Shown here in pieces: positions 45,423-54,456 of a stretch of 64,000 bases of DNA. This DNA is from Cytobacillus depressus (GTDB lineage Bacteria; Bacillota; Bacilli; Bacillales; Cytobacillaceae): contig NZ_WBOS01000001.1 of NCBI RefSeq assembly GCF_008923245.1, positions 992,001-1,056,000 on the forward strand, given 5' to 3'. The notes under the pieces are model-generated. The model did not search any database. It had not been told where the DNA came from and saw only the letters and a list, made by a program, of their open reading frames with translations. Each line of letters starts with the position of its first letter. Position 1 is the stretch's first letter. The translations under genes were made by a program, and so were the position numbers.

Positions 45423-46403
45423 TTGAATCAGAATAAGCCATTTCCGTTTGCTTCTGATAACAAACGTTACCATACATGGAATTATCATTTAAGAAATGAA
45501 TTTGGCCATAAAGTTTTTAAAGTGGCGCTAGATGGCGGATTTGACTGTCCGAACCGGGATGGAACGGTCGCACATGGCGGTTGTACTTTTTGCAGTGCTG
45601 CCGGTTCAGGCGATTTTGCTGGGAACAGAGCCGATGATATTGAAACACAGTTTCATGAAATTAAAGAAAAAATGCATCGAAAATGGAAAGATGGCAAGTA
45701 TATGGCCTACTTTCAAGCTTTCACAAACACACATGCACCTGTAGAAGTGCTTCGGGAAATGTATGAAAAAGTATTAAAACAGGAAAATGTTGTAGGGTTA
45801 TCAATTGCAACAAGGCCTGACTGTCTTCCAGATGATGTCGTTGATTACTTAGCCGAGTTAAATGAAAGAACCTATTTATGGGTTGAGCTTGGCTTACAAA
45901 CTGTTCACGAAAGAACCGGACTACTGATTAACCGGGCTCATGATTATCAATGTTATGTTGATGGGGTGAATAAGCTTCGCAAACATGGAATTCGCGTATG
46001 TTCTCACATCATTAATGGACTTCCTCTCGAAACACCAGAAATGATGATGGAAACAGCGAAAGAGGTTGCTAAGCTTGATGTGCAAGGGATTAAAATTCAC
46101 CTTCTTCATTTATTAAAAGGTACACCAATGGTAAAGCAATATGAAAAAGGGAGCTTAGAGTTTTTATCTCTTGATCAGTATGTCAGCTTAGTTTGTGACC
46201 AATTAGAAATATTACCCCCAGAAATGATTATTCACCGAATTACTGGTGATGGTCCGATTGAATTAATGATCGGCCCGATGTGGAGTGTAAATAAGTGGGA
46301 TGTTTTGAATTCCATTGATGCGGAATTAAAACGCAGGAATAGCTGGCAAGGGAAAAATTATCGCAGATTAACGGGCTGTAAGACTCCCGCATCAAGAAGT
46401 TGA
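45423..46403 (+). CDS. ytqA: Radical SAM protein YtqA
   Basis: 326 residues. Iron-sulfur cluster cysteines in GFDCPNRDGTVAHGGCTFCSAAGSGDF (~res 37-63), an atypical radical-SAM spacing for the TIGR01212 family, then VVGLSIATRPDCLPDDVVDYL and WVELGLQTVHERTG. Function unsettled; it is next to ytqB, the tRNA modification methyltransferase gene. TTG start at 45423, GGAGG 8 nt upstream. The last ~15 codons lie inside R2-d, so the C-terminus (YRRLTGCKTPASRS) is repeat-encoded. Confidence 0.9.
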   Translation: MNQNKPFPFASDNKRYHTWNYHLRNEFGHKVFKVALDGGFDCPNRDGTVAHGGCTFCSAAGSGDFAGNRADDIETQFHEIKEKMHRKWKDGKYMAYFQAFTNTHAPVEVLREMYEKVLKQENVVGLSIATRPDCLPDDVVDYLAELNERTYLWVELGLQTVHERTGLLINRAHDYQCYVDGVNKLRKHGIRVCSHIINGLPLETPEMMMETAKEVAKLDVQGIKIHLLHLLKGTPMVKQYEKGSLEFLSLDQYVSLVCDQLEILPPEMIIHRITGDGPIELMIGPMWSVNKWDVLNSIDAELKRRNSWQGKNYRRLTGCKTPASRS

Positions 46404-46503
46404 TGAACCAAAAAAATTCAACGCCGGAGATCAAACAGCCCGTAAAGGCCCGATTGGTTCAACTAACATTCAGTGGAAAATCGCCACTGAATGAAGTTTC
46501 ACT
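46357..46503 (+). repeat. R2 structured repeat, copy d
   Basis: TTATCGCAGATTAACGGGCTGT, hairpin GACTCC..TTGATGAACC.. GGAGATC, AACAGCCCGT, AAAGGCCCGATTGGTTCAAC, CAGTGG/CCACTG, TGAAGTTTCACT. Overlaps the last 46 nt of ytqA and ends before mnmM. Confidence 0.85.
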
Positions 46504-46533
46504 AAATGTCAGAAGTAATGTAGGGGTGCAGGC

Positions 46534-47106
46534 ATGAAGCTAGATGGAGTATTACCTTTTGCTAGGCTATTGCTTGAGAAAGCTGTTGATCAAGGCGACA
46601 TTGCAGTAGATGCTACTTTAGGCAATGGGCATGATACAGTATTTCTTGCAAAATTGGTTGGGGAATCCGGACGAGTATTCGGGTTTGATATTCAAGAGGA
46701 AGCTATTGTAAATACAAAAAAGCGAATGGCAGAACAGCAAATTTCTGACCGTGTTACTTTGTTTCATAAAGGGCATGAATATATTTCGGCAAGCATTCCT
46801 GTTGAATGCCAGGGAAAAATTAAAGGAGCCATCTTTAATTTAGGTTATTTGCCTGGTGGTGATAAATCGATAGTGACTGTGCCCAACACAACGATTTCGG
46901 CAATTGAACAGCTATTGGAAATCATGGCACCTGAAGGGATTATTGTCCTTGTCGTTTACCACGGTCATGATGAAGGTGCGCTCGAACGTGATGCCCTCCT
47001 TCAATACGTAAAACAATTAGATCAGAAAATAGCTCATGTCCTTCAATATCAATTTATTAATCAAAAAAACAATCCACCGTTTATTGTGGCGATTGAGAAA
47101 AGATAG
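46534..47106 (+). CDS. mnmM: tRNA 5-(aminomethyl)-2-thiouridine methyltransferase MnmM (YtqB)
   Basis: 190 residues, class I SAM methyltransferase. VDATLGNGHDTVFLAK (AdoMet site, ~res 23-38), GFDIQEEAIVNTKKRM, IFNLGYLPGGDKSIVT, and the C-terminal NNPPFIVAIEKR. YtqB/MnmM converts nm5s2U34 to mnm5s2U34 in tRNA of Gram-positive bacteria. Behind ytqA; ribosome binding site TAGGGGTGCAGGC. Confidence 0.9.
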   Translation: MKLDGVLPFARLLLEKAVDQGDIAVDATLGNGHDTVFLAKLVGESGRVFGFDIQEEAIVNTKKRMAEQQISDRVTLFHKGHEYISASIPVECQGKIKGAIFNLGYLPGGDKSIVTVPNTTISAIEQLLEIMAPEGIIVLVVYHGHDEGALERDALLQYVKQLDQKIAHVLQYQFINQKNNPPFIVAIEKR

Positions 47107-47117
47107 CATTTGTGAGG

Positions 47118-47170
47118 TCGCCGATATATCGTGGAATTCGCCGATATATCCGGGAACTCGCCGATATATC
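47118..47170 (+). repeat. 20-bp tandem triplet with TCGCCGATATATC core
   Basis: TCGCCGATATATC at 47118, 47138 and 47158, exactly 20 bp apart, joined by GTGGAAT / CGGGAAC. Each core contains the palindrome GATATATC. Just beyond mnmM and before a terminator. Confidence 0.9.
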
Positions 47171-47184
47171 CAGAAACTTATACC

Positions 47185-47211
47185 AAAAAACCTGCCTCAA
47201 GCAGGTTTTTT
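47185..47211. terminator. Bidirectional terminator mnmM / ytpB
   Basis: AAAAAACCTGC/GCAGGTTTTTT with a 4-nt loop. Confidence 0.9.
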
Positions 47212-47220
47212 GCATTAATT

Positions 47221-48315
47221 TTACTTTAAAAACACTCTCATAAGTCCAGCAGGCATCCATTTCTGTACAGCTCGATACGCTAGGCCGTTTAAATAGAAAA
47301 AGTAGCTAATCATGCCTCCGGTTTTAATCATCCCTCTTGCTAGCTTCTTTACATTTCTTTGCTTGCGAACTTTTTCATCCGATAAATAGATCCCTAATAG
47401 ACCACGGTTTATCAATTGGTGAAAGCGTTTATGAGGGAGCTGCTCTGTATGCTTGTCCGCTTCTTTAACGAAGTGCTTTAGCCGATCGAAGAGCTTTTCT
47501 TCATTTTCATAATAAAAGCAGAAGTTTAAATCTCCGCCGGCTCGATCCTCTTCTTGGTCAATAAAATAATCTAATAATATATGCAGGCCTTGTATGTAAG
47601 GAAAATAGCCATTGCGAATCTTTTCAGCATCTGCTTTTTCGAAATCCTCTCTCATGGCATAAGAGACAAGACAGAAAATCCCTAATGTTGAACCAGAGCA
47701 AGCAGAGAACTCATACCACTCCATTTCGGGGATTTGCTCCTTATATTCATGGAACCAATCTTGTAGACGTGGAACCCGGTCCTCTACCTGCACATGCTTA
47801 TGCACTTGTAAATCACAATAGTACTGGCATAATTCTAATAAATATTCTTTGATTTCATCATAATGATCTAATTCAGCTAAAACTTCTCGACACATTACAA
47901 CAAGGTCAGCTAAATAATTTCCGTCTTCTTGTTCATTTCGGAAGCGATAATAATTTCTCGAGTCAGCATCAGCTGACAAACAATCCATCATTGACTCATG
48001 TAAAGCAGCAAAATCCTCAGGATCTAAAGACGTACTGCGATCACATAAATTATCCAAATAGTCACTGATTGTTTGGTAGGCGACAATGAATTTAATCGCT
48101 ATTTCATATTTTTCTTTTGCCATTAACGCCATAATGGCGCCGCCTTCACAATGAAAGGTTTTATGTTCAATACTGGCTAATGCTTGTTTTCTTAGTTCTG
48201 GATCTGGAATGGTTTCCGCTCTCTTCCTCCAGAAATCTAGTTCCTTATGAACAATGGGCAATATTTTGCGATAGACATTTGACATTAAACTGATTGGCAT
48301 AGATGGAACACTCAA
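47221..48315 (-). CDS. ytpB: Tetraprenyl-beta-curcumene synthase YtpB
   Basis: 364-residue DUF2600 terpene synthase. Makes tetraprenyl-beta-curcumene (a C35 sesquarterpene) from heptaprenyl diphosphate. Asp-rich segment TISDYLDNLCDRST (~res 80-93) and HILLDYFIDQEEDRAGGD with the second metal site. No signal peptide. TTG start at 48315, GGAG about 10 nt upstream. In B. subtilis ytpA-ytpB form an operon; here an R1 copy separates them. Confidence 0.92.
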   Translation of the reverse strand: MSVPSMPISLMSNVYRKILPIVHKELDFWRKRAETIPDPELRKQALASIEHKTFHCEGGAIMALMAKEKYEIAIKFIVAYQTISDYLDNLCDRSTSLDPEDFAALHESMMDCLSADADSRNYYRFRNEQEDGNYLADLVVMCREVLAELDHYDEIKEYLLELCQYYCDLQVHKHVQVEDRVPRLQDWFHEYKEQIPEMEWYEFSACSGSTLGIFCLVSYAMREDFEKADAEKIRNGYFPYIQGLHILLDYFIDQEEDRAGGDLNFCFYYENEEKLFDRLKHFVKEADKHTEQLPHKRFHQLINRGLLGIYLSDEKVRKQRNVKKLARGMIKTGGMISYFFYLNGLAYRAVQKWMPAGLMRVFLK

Positions 48316-48331
48316 TTAAAATTCACTCCTT

Positions 48332-48625
48332 AGAAAAGCGCAAGCGCCTTCGGAACAATAAAAAGGAAAATTGTTCCTACGAGGATAACTCCGAGAGCTT
48401 TCCTTTGTGCTCACCCCCGACAAGCATAACACAAGCCTCTCGGAAAAGTGTCCTTTACCTTTCATGGAGGATTGGCTTATGACCTCGAGGTCGACAAAAA
48501 CGCGACGTCCTCCCAAAAGCTTCATTTTGGTCGTGCGATGTATCGCTGATAGAAGCCTTCCTTGTCCTGTCGCATTGTCGGCACTAGTACATCCTGTACG
48601 TCGAGGTAGGCACTTGAGCTAGACA
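48332..48625 (+). repeat. R1 mosaic repeat, copy k (longest, with loop insertion)
   Basis: AGAAAAGCGCAAGCGCC, a GGAACAAT/ATTGTTCC hairpin block, CCCCGACAAGCATAACACAAG, GGATTGGCTTATGACCTCGAGGTCGAC, then GCGACGTCCT followed by ~50 nt (CCCAAAAGCTTC ... CCTTCCTT) and GTCCTGTCGC: the loop GTCCT is duplicated on both sides of the insert. It ends at the ytpA stop with CACTTGAGCTAGACA. Confidence 0.9.
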
Positions 48626-49432
48626 CTAGACAATATAGCCGATCGCTTTTAACTGGCTATTGACGAAATCCTTGGCATACTCAAATACTTCTTCCCGTTC
48701 AGGTTCATTGAATATTTCATGATAACATTTTGGCCACTCTTTAAATCGTTTTTCGGAAAATGGCGCATGGTTAAACCAATCGCTTACTGATTTTTTATTA
48801 ACAATTAAATCATCGCCCCCCTGCATAGCAAGTAGCGGGACATCTTGAGTTTTATCAAGCTTTTCAAATGCAAGCTTAGTAGCATGTATTAATTCGCGAT
48901 ACCACCTTACAGATACCTTTGTTACATATAATGTGTCATTAGCATCCGCATCACGTACATCAATATTTCTTGTCGCCATATCAACGGTAAGTCCAGAGTT
49001 CATACGCAAACTTGGAAAAGTTTTATTTAATACATAGGAAAATATATTAAGAAAATGATTTGGCTTTTTAATTAAACCAAGACAAGGGGATGACAGGATG
49101 ACACCGGCTAACTTCAATCGTTCCTCCTGCAAAAGACGAATTGATATTAAACCTCCCATGCTATGCCCCAAAAGAAAAACTGGTAATTCAAATTTATAAG
49201 CCGCTTGTATCCAATCCTTCACTTCAAACAAATACTCATCAAAAGAATCAATGTGACCCCGCCGTGATCTTGTTGTCATCCCTTGGCCCGGAAGATCTCC
49301 CATAATGACATGAAAACCTGACAAACGCCACATCTCGATTAGCCAGCCATAACGGCGATGATGCTCCATTGCACCATGAACCATAACGATTACTGCTTTA
49401 GCCTCTCCTTCAGCTTCCCATTTCCACATCAT
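48626..49432 (-). CDS. ytpA: Alpha/beta-hydrolase YtpA (lysophospholipase type)
   Basis: 268 residues. Catalytic Ser in GHSMGG (FLLGHSMGGLIS, ~res 89-100), oxyanion region VMVHGAMEHHRRYGW, Asp in AMQGGDDLIVN, His in KCYHEIFNEPE. B. subtilis YtpA yields the lysophospholipid antibiotic bacilysocin. ATG at 49432 after GGGAGGATTA. The gene precedes ytpB across an R1 copy. Confidence 0.92.
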   Translation of the reverse strand: MMWKWEAEGEAKAVIVMVHGAMEHHRRYGWLIEMWRLSGFHVIMGDLPGQGMTTRSRRGHIDSFDEYLFEVKDWIQAAYKFELPVFLLGHSMGGLISIRLLQEERLKLAGVILSSPCLGLIKKPNHFLNIFSYVLNKTFPSLRMNSGLTVDMATRNIDVRDADANDTLYVTKVSVRWYRELIHATKLAFEKLDKTQDVPLLAMQGGDDLIVNKKSVSDWFNHAPFSEKRFKEWPKCYHEIFNEPEREEVFEYAKDFVNSQLKAIGYIV

Positions 49433-49611
49433 TAATCCTCCCTAACCTTATGGTGAAATGAAAATTCTACTATAAATTATAGCTTAGTTATTTAGTTTCA
49501 TCATTAATTTCACTCTTTATCAATAATATTTTTGAATCATGACTAAAGGACAAGATTGCCCCCTTCTATGATAGAATAAAAATAATGAAAACATTTGAAG
49601 GAGAGCATAGT

Positions 49612-50124
49612 ATGATTTATCCATATGATGGGAAATTTCCAAAAATCGCAGAATCAGTTTTTATCGCTGATTACGCCACCGTCACAGGGGATGTTGAAAT
49701 TGGGGAAGAGTCCAGTGTGTGGTTTAATACGGTTATTCGCGGAGATGTCGCCCCGACGGTAATTGGCAAAAAAGTGAATATCCAAGACAACTCGGTCCTG
49801 CACCAAAGCCCAAATAATCCACTAATCTTAGAAGATGAAGTGAGCATTGGCCATCAGGTTATCCTTCATAGCTGCATTATTCGCCGAAAAGCACTCATTG
49901 GTATGGGATCAATTATACTTGATGGTGCTGAAATTGGTGAAGGCGCTTTTATCGGTGCCGGCAGTTTAGTAACACAAGGCAAAAAAATCCCTCCGAATAC
50001 ACTAGCTTTCGGAAGACCAGCTAAAGTGATTCGCGAGTTAACTCCAGAAGATATTGAAGATATGGAAAGAATATGCAGAGAATATGCTGAAAAAGCCCAG
50101 TATTATAAAGCATTGCAAAAATAA
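49612..50124 (+). CDS. ytoA: Gamma-class carbonic anhydrase-like protein YtoA
   Basis: 170 residues with a left-handed beta-helix of hexapeptide repeats ([51 protein letters not shown]). Zinc histidines in LHQSP and [10 protein letters not shown]. Carbonic anhydrase or ferripyochelin-binding type. ATG at 49612 preceded by GAAGGAGAGCATAGT. Confidence 0.9.
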   Translation: MIYPYDGKFPKIAESVFIADYATVTGDVEIGEESSVWFNTVIRGDVAPTVIGKKVNIQDNSVLHQSPNNPLILEDEVSIGHQVILHSCIIRRKALIGMGSIILDGAEIGEGAFIGAGSLVTQGKKIPPNTLAFGRPAKVIRELTPEDIEDMERICREYAEKAQYYKALQK

Positions 50125-50198
50125 TTGATCTATTTTTTAACATGTCCTTTTCCGAAAAGACTTATTCTATTTCACTGCTATAAGGAATCATATTGAAC

Positions 50199-52067
50199 TC
50201 ATTGGTCAGTGCTATTTATGGAAATGGCCCCGATTTCATACTTTTTTTCAACAAATATTGCATACCATAACATAAACATTAGCACCGTCCAAATCTTTCT
50301 GCTGTTATCGAATTTATCATTGCAATGATCATCTAGCAGCTTATACAAATAATCCTTTTTAAATAAATGATCCGTGTTGCTTTCACGGATTATTTTTTTT
50401 GCCCAATCATTCATTTCATCCTTTAGCCAATACCGGATTGGTACGGGAAATCCGAGTTTTTTTCGATGTAAGACGTGATTGGGAACAATTCCTTCCATTG
50501 CTTTTCGTAAAATATATTTCGTTGTTCCATTCGTAATTTTTAACCCGCTCGGTATTTTGGATGCTACCCGAAATACTTCTTTATCTAAAAAGGGGGCCCG
50601 CAACTCTAATAAATGGGCCATAGTCATTTTATCTGCTTTTAATAGTATATCTCCCCGCAGCCAAGTATGAATATCGATGTACTGCATGCGGTTAATTGAA
50701 TCATATTCAAGGCTCTCTTGATAAAGAGAAGATGTAATACTTGTATAGCGTAAGCTTTCATCATATGGCTGAAAAAACCTTCCCTTTTCTTGCTCAGTAA
50801 ATATTTTTGCATTGCCAATATATCTTTCCTTCAATGGAGTAACTCCACGCTCTATAAAGCTTTTTCCTCTTGTTCCCTCGGGAATAAGAGCCACAATGAC
50901 ACTCAATAATTTTTTAATACAGTTAGGTATATAATTAAATACTTTTAGCGATTGCGGTTCGTGGTAGATATTATAGCCTCCGAATAATTCATCGGCCCCT
51001 TCTCCTGATAAAACAACTTTCACATGTTTATTTGCTTTCTTTGCAGCAAAATAAAGCGGAATGCAAGCAGGGTCTGCAAGTGGATCTGTCAAGTGCCACA
51101 TGATCTTGGGCAGCTCATTCATGAAATCTTCAGGAGTAATAATTGTACTTATATTTTCAAGTCCAAGCTTGGCAGCAGTTTCCTCCGCAATATCAATCTC
51201 ACTGAAGCCCGATTGCTCAAATCCAACAGAGAATGTCTTCATATCTGAATGATATTCCTTTGCAATCGAAGCAATGATTGAAGAATCAATCCCTCCTGAA
51301 AGAAAGGATCCAATCGGCACATTACCTTGCATATGCAATTGAATAGATTGAAATAAAGCAGCTCTTATCTCTCGAACAAAATCATCTTCCTGTTTTTGAA
51401 TTGGATGAAAGGCTGCTTTCCAATAACGTTTAATCATCATCGGAGAACCAAAATTCCTTGTAAAATAATGCCCAGGCTCAAGCTTTCGAATCTCTTTTGT
51501 CATCGTGTCCGGCTCTGGGACAAACTGAAAGGTTAAATAATGCTGTAAGGCTTCCATATTCAACTTATCATATTGAAGGTCTGCTAGAATTAATTTCTTT
51601 TCAGAGGCAAAGTATATCTCTTCGATGCCTTCATAATAAAATAACGGTTTAATCCCAAAAGGATCTCTAGCACCAAACAAGACCTTATCTTCCTTATCCC
51701 AAATGACAAAAGCAAACTTTCCTCGAAGCTTTTCAACCATTTTTTCTTTAATACTGCAATATAAAGCTAAAATAGTTTCTGAATCAGAATTTGATTTGAA
51801 GATCAATCCTTTGGAAATAAGATCTTCTCTTAGTTCAGAATGATTATAAATTTCCCCATTATAAACGATCCAATAGCGATCGTTTTCATAGGATAATGGC
51901 AGCTTTTCGTGTTCATCACTACTCATATTTAAACCCCTATAACCGAGTAAAACATGGCCATCAGAATAATAGCCATCATAAGATGGTCCGGGTAAGTGAT
52001 TCAATTGTAAGGGCTGATTAGTCTCTAATTGTTCTTTTTCTTGAATATAGCCAATAAAACCACTCAT
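50199..52067 (-). CDS. asnB: Asparagine synthetase AsnB, with Ser replacing the catalytic Cys
   Basis: 622 residues (close to the ~632 of B. subtilis AsnB). C-terminal synthetase domain is fully conserved: GSFLSGGIDSSIIASI (PP-loop, ~res 252-267), VVLSGEGADELFGGYN, HTWLRGDILLKADKMTM. The N-terminal glutaminase domain starts MSGFIGYI where the active enzyme has MCGF; the RGPDSDG region reads LPGPSYDG, and FRRLSIID reads YRGLNMSS. NGEIYN and DSETIL remain. ATG at 52067 with GGTGG 7 nt upstream; a Cys start is absent in all frames. Ammonia-dependent synthesis is predicted. Confidence 0.92.
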   Translation of the reverse strand: MSGFIGYIQEKEQLETNQPLQLNHLPGPSYDGYYSDGHVLLGYRGLNMSSDEHEKLPLSYENDRYWIVYNGEIYNHSELREDLISKGLIFKSNSDSETILALYCSIKEKMVEKLRGKFAFVIWDKEDKVLFGARDPFGIKPLFYYEGIEEIYFASEKKLILADLQYDKLNMEALQHYLTFQFVPEPDTMTKEIRKLEPGHYFTRNFGSPMMIKRYWKAAFHPIQKQEDDFVREIRAALFQSIQLHMQGNVPIGSFLSGGIDSSIIASIAKEYHSDMKTFSVGFEQSGFSEIDIAEETAAKLGLENISTIITPEDFMNELPKIMWHLTDPLADPACIPLYFAAKKANKHVKVVLSGEGADELFGGYNIYHEPQSLKVFNYIPNCIKKLLSVIVALIPEGTRGKSFIERGVTPLKERYIGNAKIFTEQEKGRFFQPYDESLRYTSITSSLYQESLEYDSINRMQYIDIHTWLRGDILLKADKMTMAHLLELRAPFLDKEVFRVASKIPSGLKITNGTTKYILRKAMEGIVPNHVLHRKKLGFPVPIRYWLKDEMNDWAKKIIRESNTDHLFKKDYLYKLLDDHCNDKFDNSRKIWTVLMFMLWYAIFVEKKYEIGAISINSTDQ

Positions 52068-52223
52068 TCTAATTCCACCCATTCTAGTTTCTTATTTTAA
52101 AGAAGATGATAGGTGTCATGTTTGATTTTTCATTTAAGGGAAGTATCCGAGTGCAGATGTTTGCGAAGTAATGAGGAGTATTTTATCCTATTCATCTTTT
52201 AAAAGCTTCAATCATAAGACGAA

Positions 52224-52266
52224 TAAAAAAAGCGAAAGTTACATAAGAAATGCAACTCCCGCTCTT
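52224..52266 (-). terminator. Terminator after metK
   Basis: Minus strand AGCGGGAGTTGCAT/ATGTAACTTTCGCT with a TTTTTTT run. Confidence 0.85.
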
Positions 52267-52272
52267 TTCTTA

Positions 52273-53472
52273 TTATTTTAAAGCAGCTGCACGTAATTCT
52301 TCTGCTTTATCTGTACGCTCCCAAGGAAGATCGATATCAGTACGTCCGAAGTGTCCGTAAGCAGCTGTTTGCTTATAAATCGGACGGCGTAAGTTCAGCA
52401 TGTTAATGATGCCTGCTGGACGTAGATCGAAGTTTTTGCGAACTAAGTCAACTAACACATCTTCTTCTACATTACCTGTTCCGAACGTATCAATGGAGAT
52501 AGATACTGGCTGTGCAACACCGATTGCATAAGCAAGCTGAACTTCTACTTTGTCAGCTAAGCCAGCAGCTACAATATTTTTCGCCACATAACGTGCCGCA
52601 TAAGCAGCAGAACGGTCAACCTTAGTAGGATCCTTACCAGAGAAAGCGCCACCGCCATGACGAGCATAGCCACCATATGTGTCAACGATAATTTTACGGC
52701 CTGTTAAACCAGCATCCCCTTGAGGTCCGCCAATTACGAAGCGTCCAGTAGGGTTGATAAAGTATTTTGTATCCTCATCAATTAGTTCTTGTGGAACAAC
52801 TGGGTTGATGACATGTTCTTTAATATTGCGCTGAATTTGCTCTAAGCTAATTTCAGGGTGATGCTGAGTAGAAATAACAATCGTATCAATACGAACAGGC
52901 TTGTTATTTTCATCATACTCAACTGTTACTTGTGTTTTTCCATCTGGACGAAGGTAAGGAAGGATTTCTTCTTTACGTACTTCAGTCAAACGGCGTGCTA
53001 ATTTATGAGATAATGAAATTGGAAGCGGCATAAGCTCCTTCGTTTCATTACATGCAAATCCGAACATTAAACCTTGGTCACCAGCACCAATAGCTTCAAT
53101 TTCTTCATCAGTCATTTGCCCTTCACGAGCTTCTAAAGCTTGGTCAACTCCCATCGCAATATCTGGTGATTGCTCATCGATAGAAGTTAAAACCGCACAA
53201 GTTTCTGAGTCAAAACCGTATTTCGCACGAGTGTAGCCGATCTCTTTGACAGTTTCGCGAACGATTTTTGGAATATCTACATAAGAAGATGTAGTAATTT
53301 CTCCTGCAATTAAAACTAAACCTGTTGTAACAGATGTTTCTGCTGCTACACGGGCATTTGCATCCTGGGCTAAAATGGCATCTAAAATGGCATCAGAAAT
53401 TTGGTCACAAATTTTATCCGGATGACCTTCAGTAACTGATTCAGATGTAAACAAACGGCGTTTTGTTGACAT
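52273..53472 (-). CDS. metK: S-adenosylmethionine synthetase
   Basis: Makes SAM from methionine and ATP. 399 residues: ATP motif [16 protein letters not shown] (~res 118-133), [19 protein letters not shown] (P-loop-like), [17 protein letters not shown], and N-terminal [18 protein letters not shown]. Start follows AGGAGGAACATCAGC. Controlled by the S-box upstream. Confidence 0.98.
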   Translation of the reverse strand: MSTKRRLFTSESVTEGHPDKICDQISDAILDAILAQDANARVAAETSVTTGLVLIAGEITTSSYVDIPKIVRETVKEIGYTRAKYGFDSETCAVLTSIDEQSPDIAMGVDQALEAREGQMTDEEIEAIGAGDQGLMFGFACNETKELMPLPISLSHKLARRLTEVRKEEILPYLRPDGKTQVTVEYDENNKPVRIDTIVISTQHHPEISLEQIQRNIKEHVINPVVPQELIDEDTKYFINPTGRFVIGGPQGDAGLTGRKIIVDTYGGYARHGGGAFSGKDPTKVDRSAAYAARYVAKNIVAAGLADKVEVQLAYAIGVAQPVSISIDTFGTGNVEEDVLVDLVRKNFDLRPAGIINMLNLRRPIYKQTAAYGHFGRTDIDLPWERTDKAEELRAAALK

Positions 53473-53608
53473 GCTGATGTTCCTCCTTATATATGAAAAT
53501 AAACTCGATTGATACGGAACTCATTCCCTAATTAGTATGAAGTAAAATTGGAGTTTTTATGATTAAGCGTATAGGCTTTCTCAAAAAGCTACCATCAAAA
53601 TGCAAAAT

Positions 53609-53780
53609 AAAAAACCTTTCCATCTATGTGAAAAGGTTGAAGCAAATCGATTCGCGCCTTTCACTCTTATCGTTCAAGGAATATTCCTTGCGTCAGGTTA
53701 GCACCTTTGCTAAAAATTCTAGTTAAGCAGGTTGCTGGGCTTCATCGGGCCTGTCCCTCCGCCAGCTCGGGATAAGAGAG
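53609..53780 (-). promoter_or_regulatory. SAM-I (S-box) riboswitch and terminator of metK
   Basis: Minus strand: CTCTTATCCCGAGCTGGCGGAGGGA start with GGCCCGATGAAGCCCAGCAACC, GCAAAGGTGCTAA, closing helix CGATAAGAGTG, then a hairpin AACCTTTTCACA...GGAAAGGTTTTTTAT. Binding of SAM favours termination, so metK is repressed by its product. Its promoter candidate TTGACT-N18-TATGAT lies at 53798-53827. Confidence 0.97.
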
Positions 53781-53797
53781 TATCCGTTCAAGGATAA

Positions 53798-53827
53798 ATC
53801 ATATCGTAATATATAAAAAGAAGTCAA
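53798..53827 (-). promoter_or_regulatory. Candidate sigma-A promoter of metK
   Basis: TTGACT, 18 nt, TATGAT on the minus strand, about 18 nt upstream of the S-box aptamer. Confidence 0.6.
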
Positions 53828-53870
53828 TAGGATTCTCGATTAAATTTATGTTTTTTTTCGTTCATGTGCA

Positions 53871-54245
53871 TCATAACGAACAACTGCCATTATCACATTT
53901 TTTTCTGAAGAATTTATGTCTATTTTTTGCGATTAATTTATAAATCGGATTTCCAAAGAGGGACATTCCAGGTAAGTAAAGGAAGTAGCCCAAAACGATA
54001 GTTTGTGAGGAAAGCAAGAATAAATAACGAACTGCATGGAACCCTTTGTACACTTTTCCCCTGGCGGTAATAATATGAAGCTCTCTTCGTAATTCGATTT
54101 TATCAAAAGAGTGTGGAGACTCGCTTTTCTCATATTCTTGAAGCGAAACCCAGCTCACCTTCTGCTTTCGATCGATTTTTTCGAAAAATTGTTTTGATTC
54201 CTTGCATAATGTGCATGTTTCATCGTATAATGCAATCGTTTTCAC
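53871..54245 (-). CDS. DCC-family thiol-disulfide oxidoreductase (DUF393)
   Basis: 124 residues. N-terminal YDETCTLCKESKQFFEKID matches the D-x-x-C-x-x-C motif of the DUF393 (DCC) family. HIITARGKVYKGFHAVRYLFLL is the conserved middle part, and the C-terminus is Cys-containing (KKCDNGSCSL). Thiol-redox role inferred. GTG start at 54245, GGGGTGG six nt upstream. Divergent to pckA. Confidence 0.85.
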   Translation of the reverse strand: MKTIALYDETCTLCKESKQFFEKIDRKQKVSWVSLQEYEKSESPHSFDKIELRRELHIITARGKVYKGFHAVRYLFLLSSQTIVLGYFLYLPGMSLFGNPIYKLIAKNRHKFFRKKCDNGSCSL

Positions 54246-54373
54246 CTATGCCCACCCCTTTTGATTTTATATATATATTTTACCATATTCAGCGTTAATG
54301 AATGAGGTTAGCAATATCATTATATTATGCCTAAATGAGAGAAATATTTAATGAAAAAAAACGATAATTAGTA

Positions 54374-54401
54374 TAGACTAATCATCTCAATGTGTTATAC
54401 T
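54374..54401 (+). promoter_or_regulatory. pckA promoter with CcpN-type operator
   Basis: TAGACT (54374-54379), 16 nt, TATACT (54396-54401). TGTGTTATACT (54391-54401) fits the CcpN operator TRTGHYATAYW (11 of 11) as I recall it; CcpN represses pckA and gapB under glycolytic conditions in B. subtilis. Confidence 0.6.
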
Positions 54402-54456
54402 ATTTATAAATTGAATTGACTTCATAAATATAACGTAAAAGGAAGGTATTAATCAG

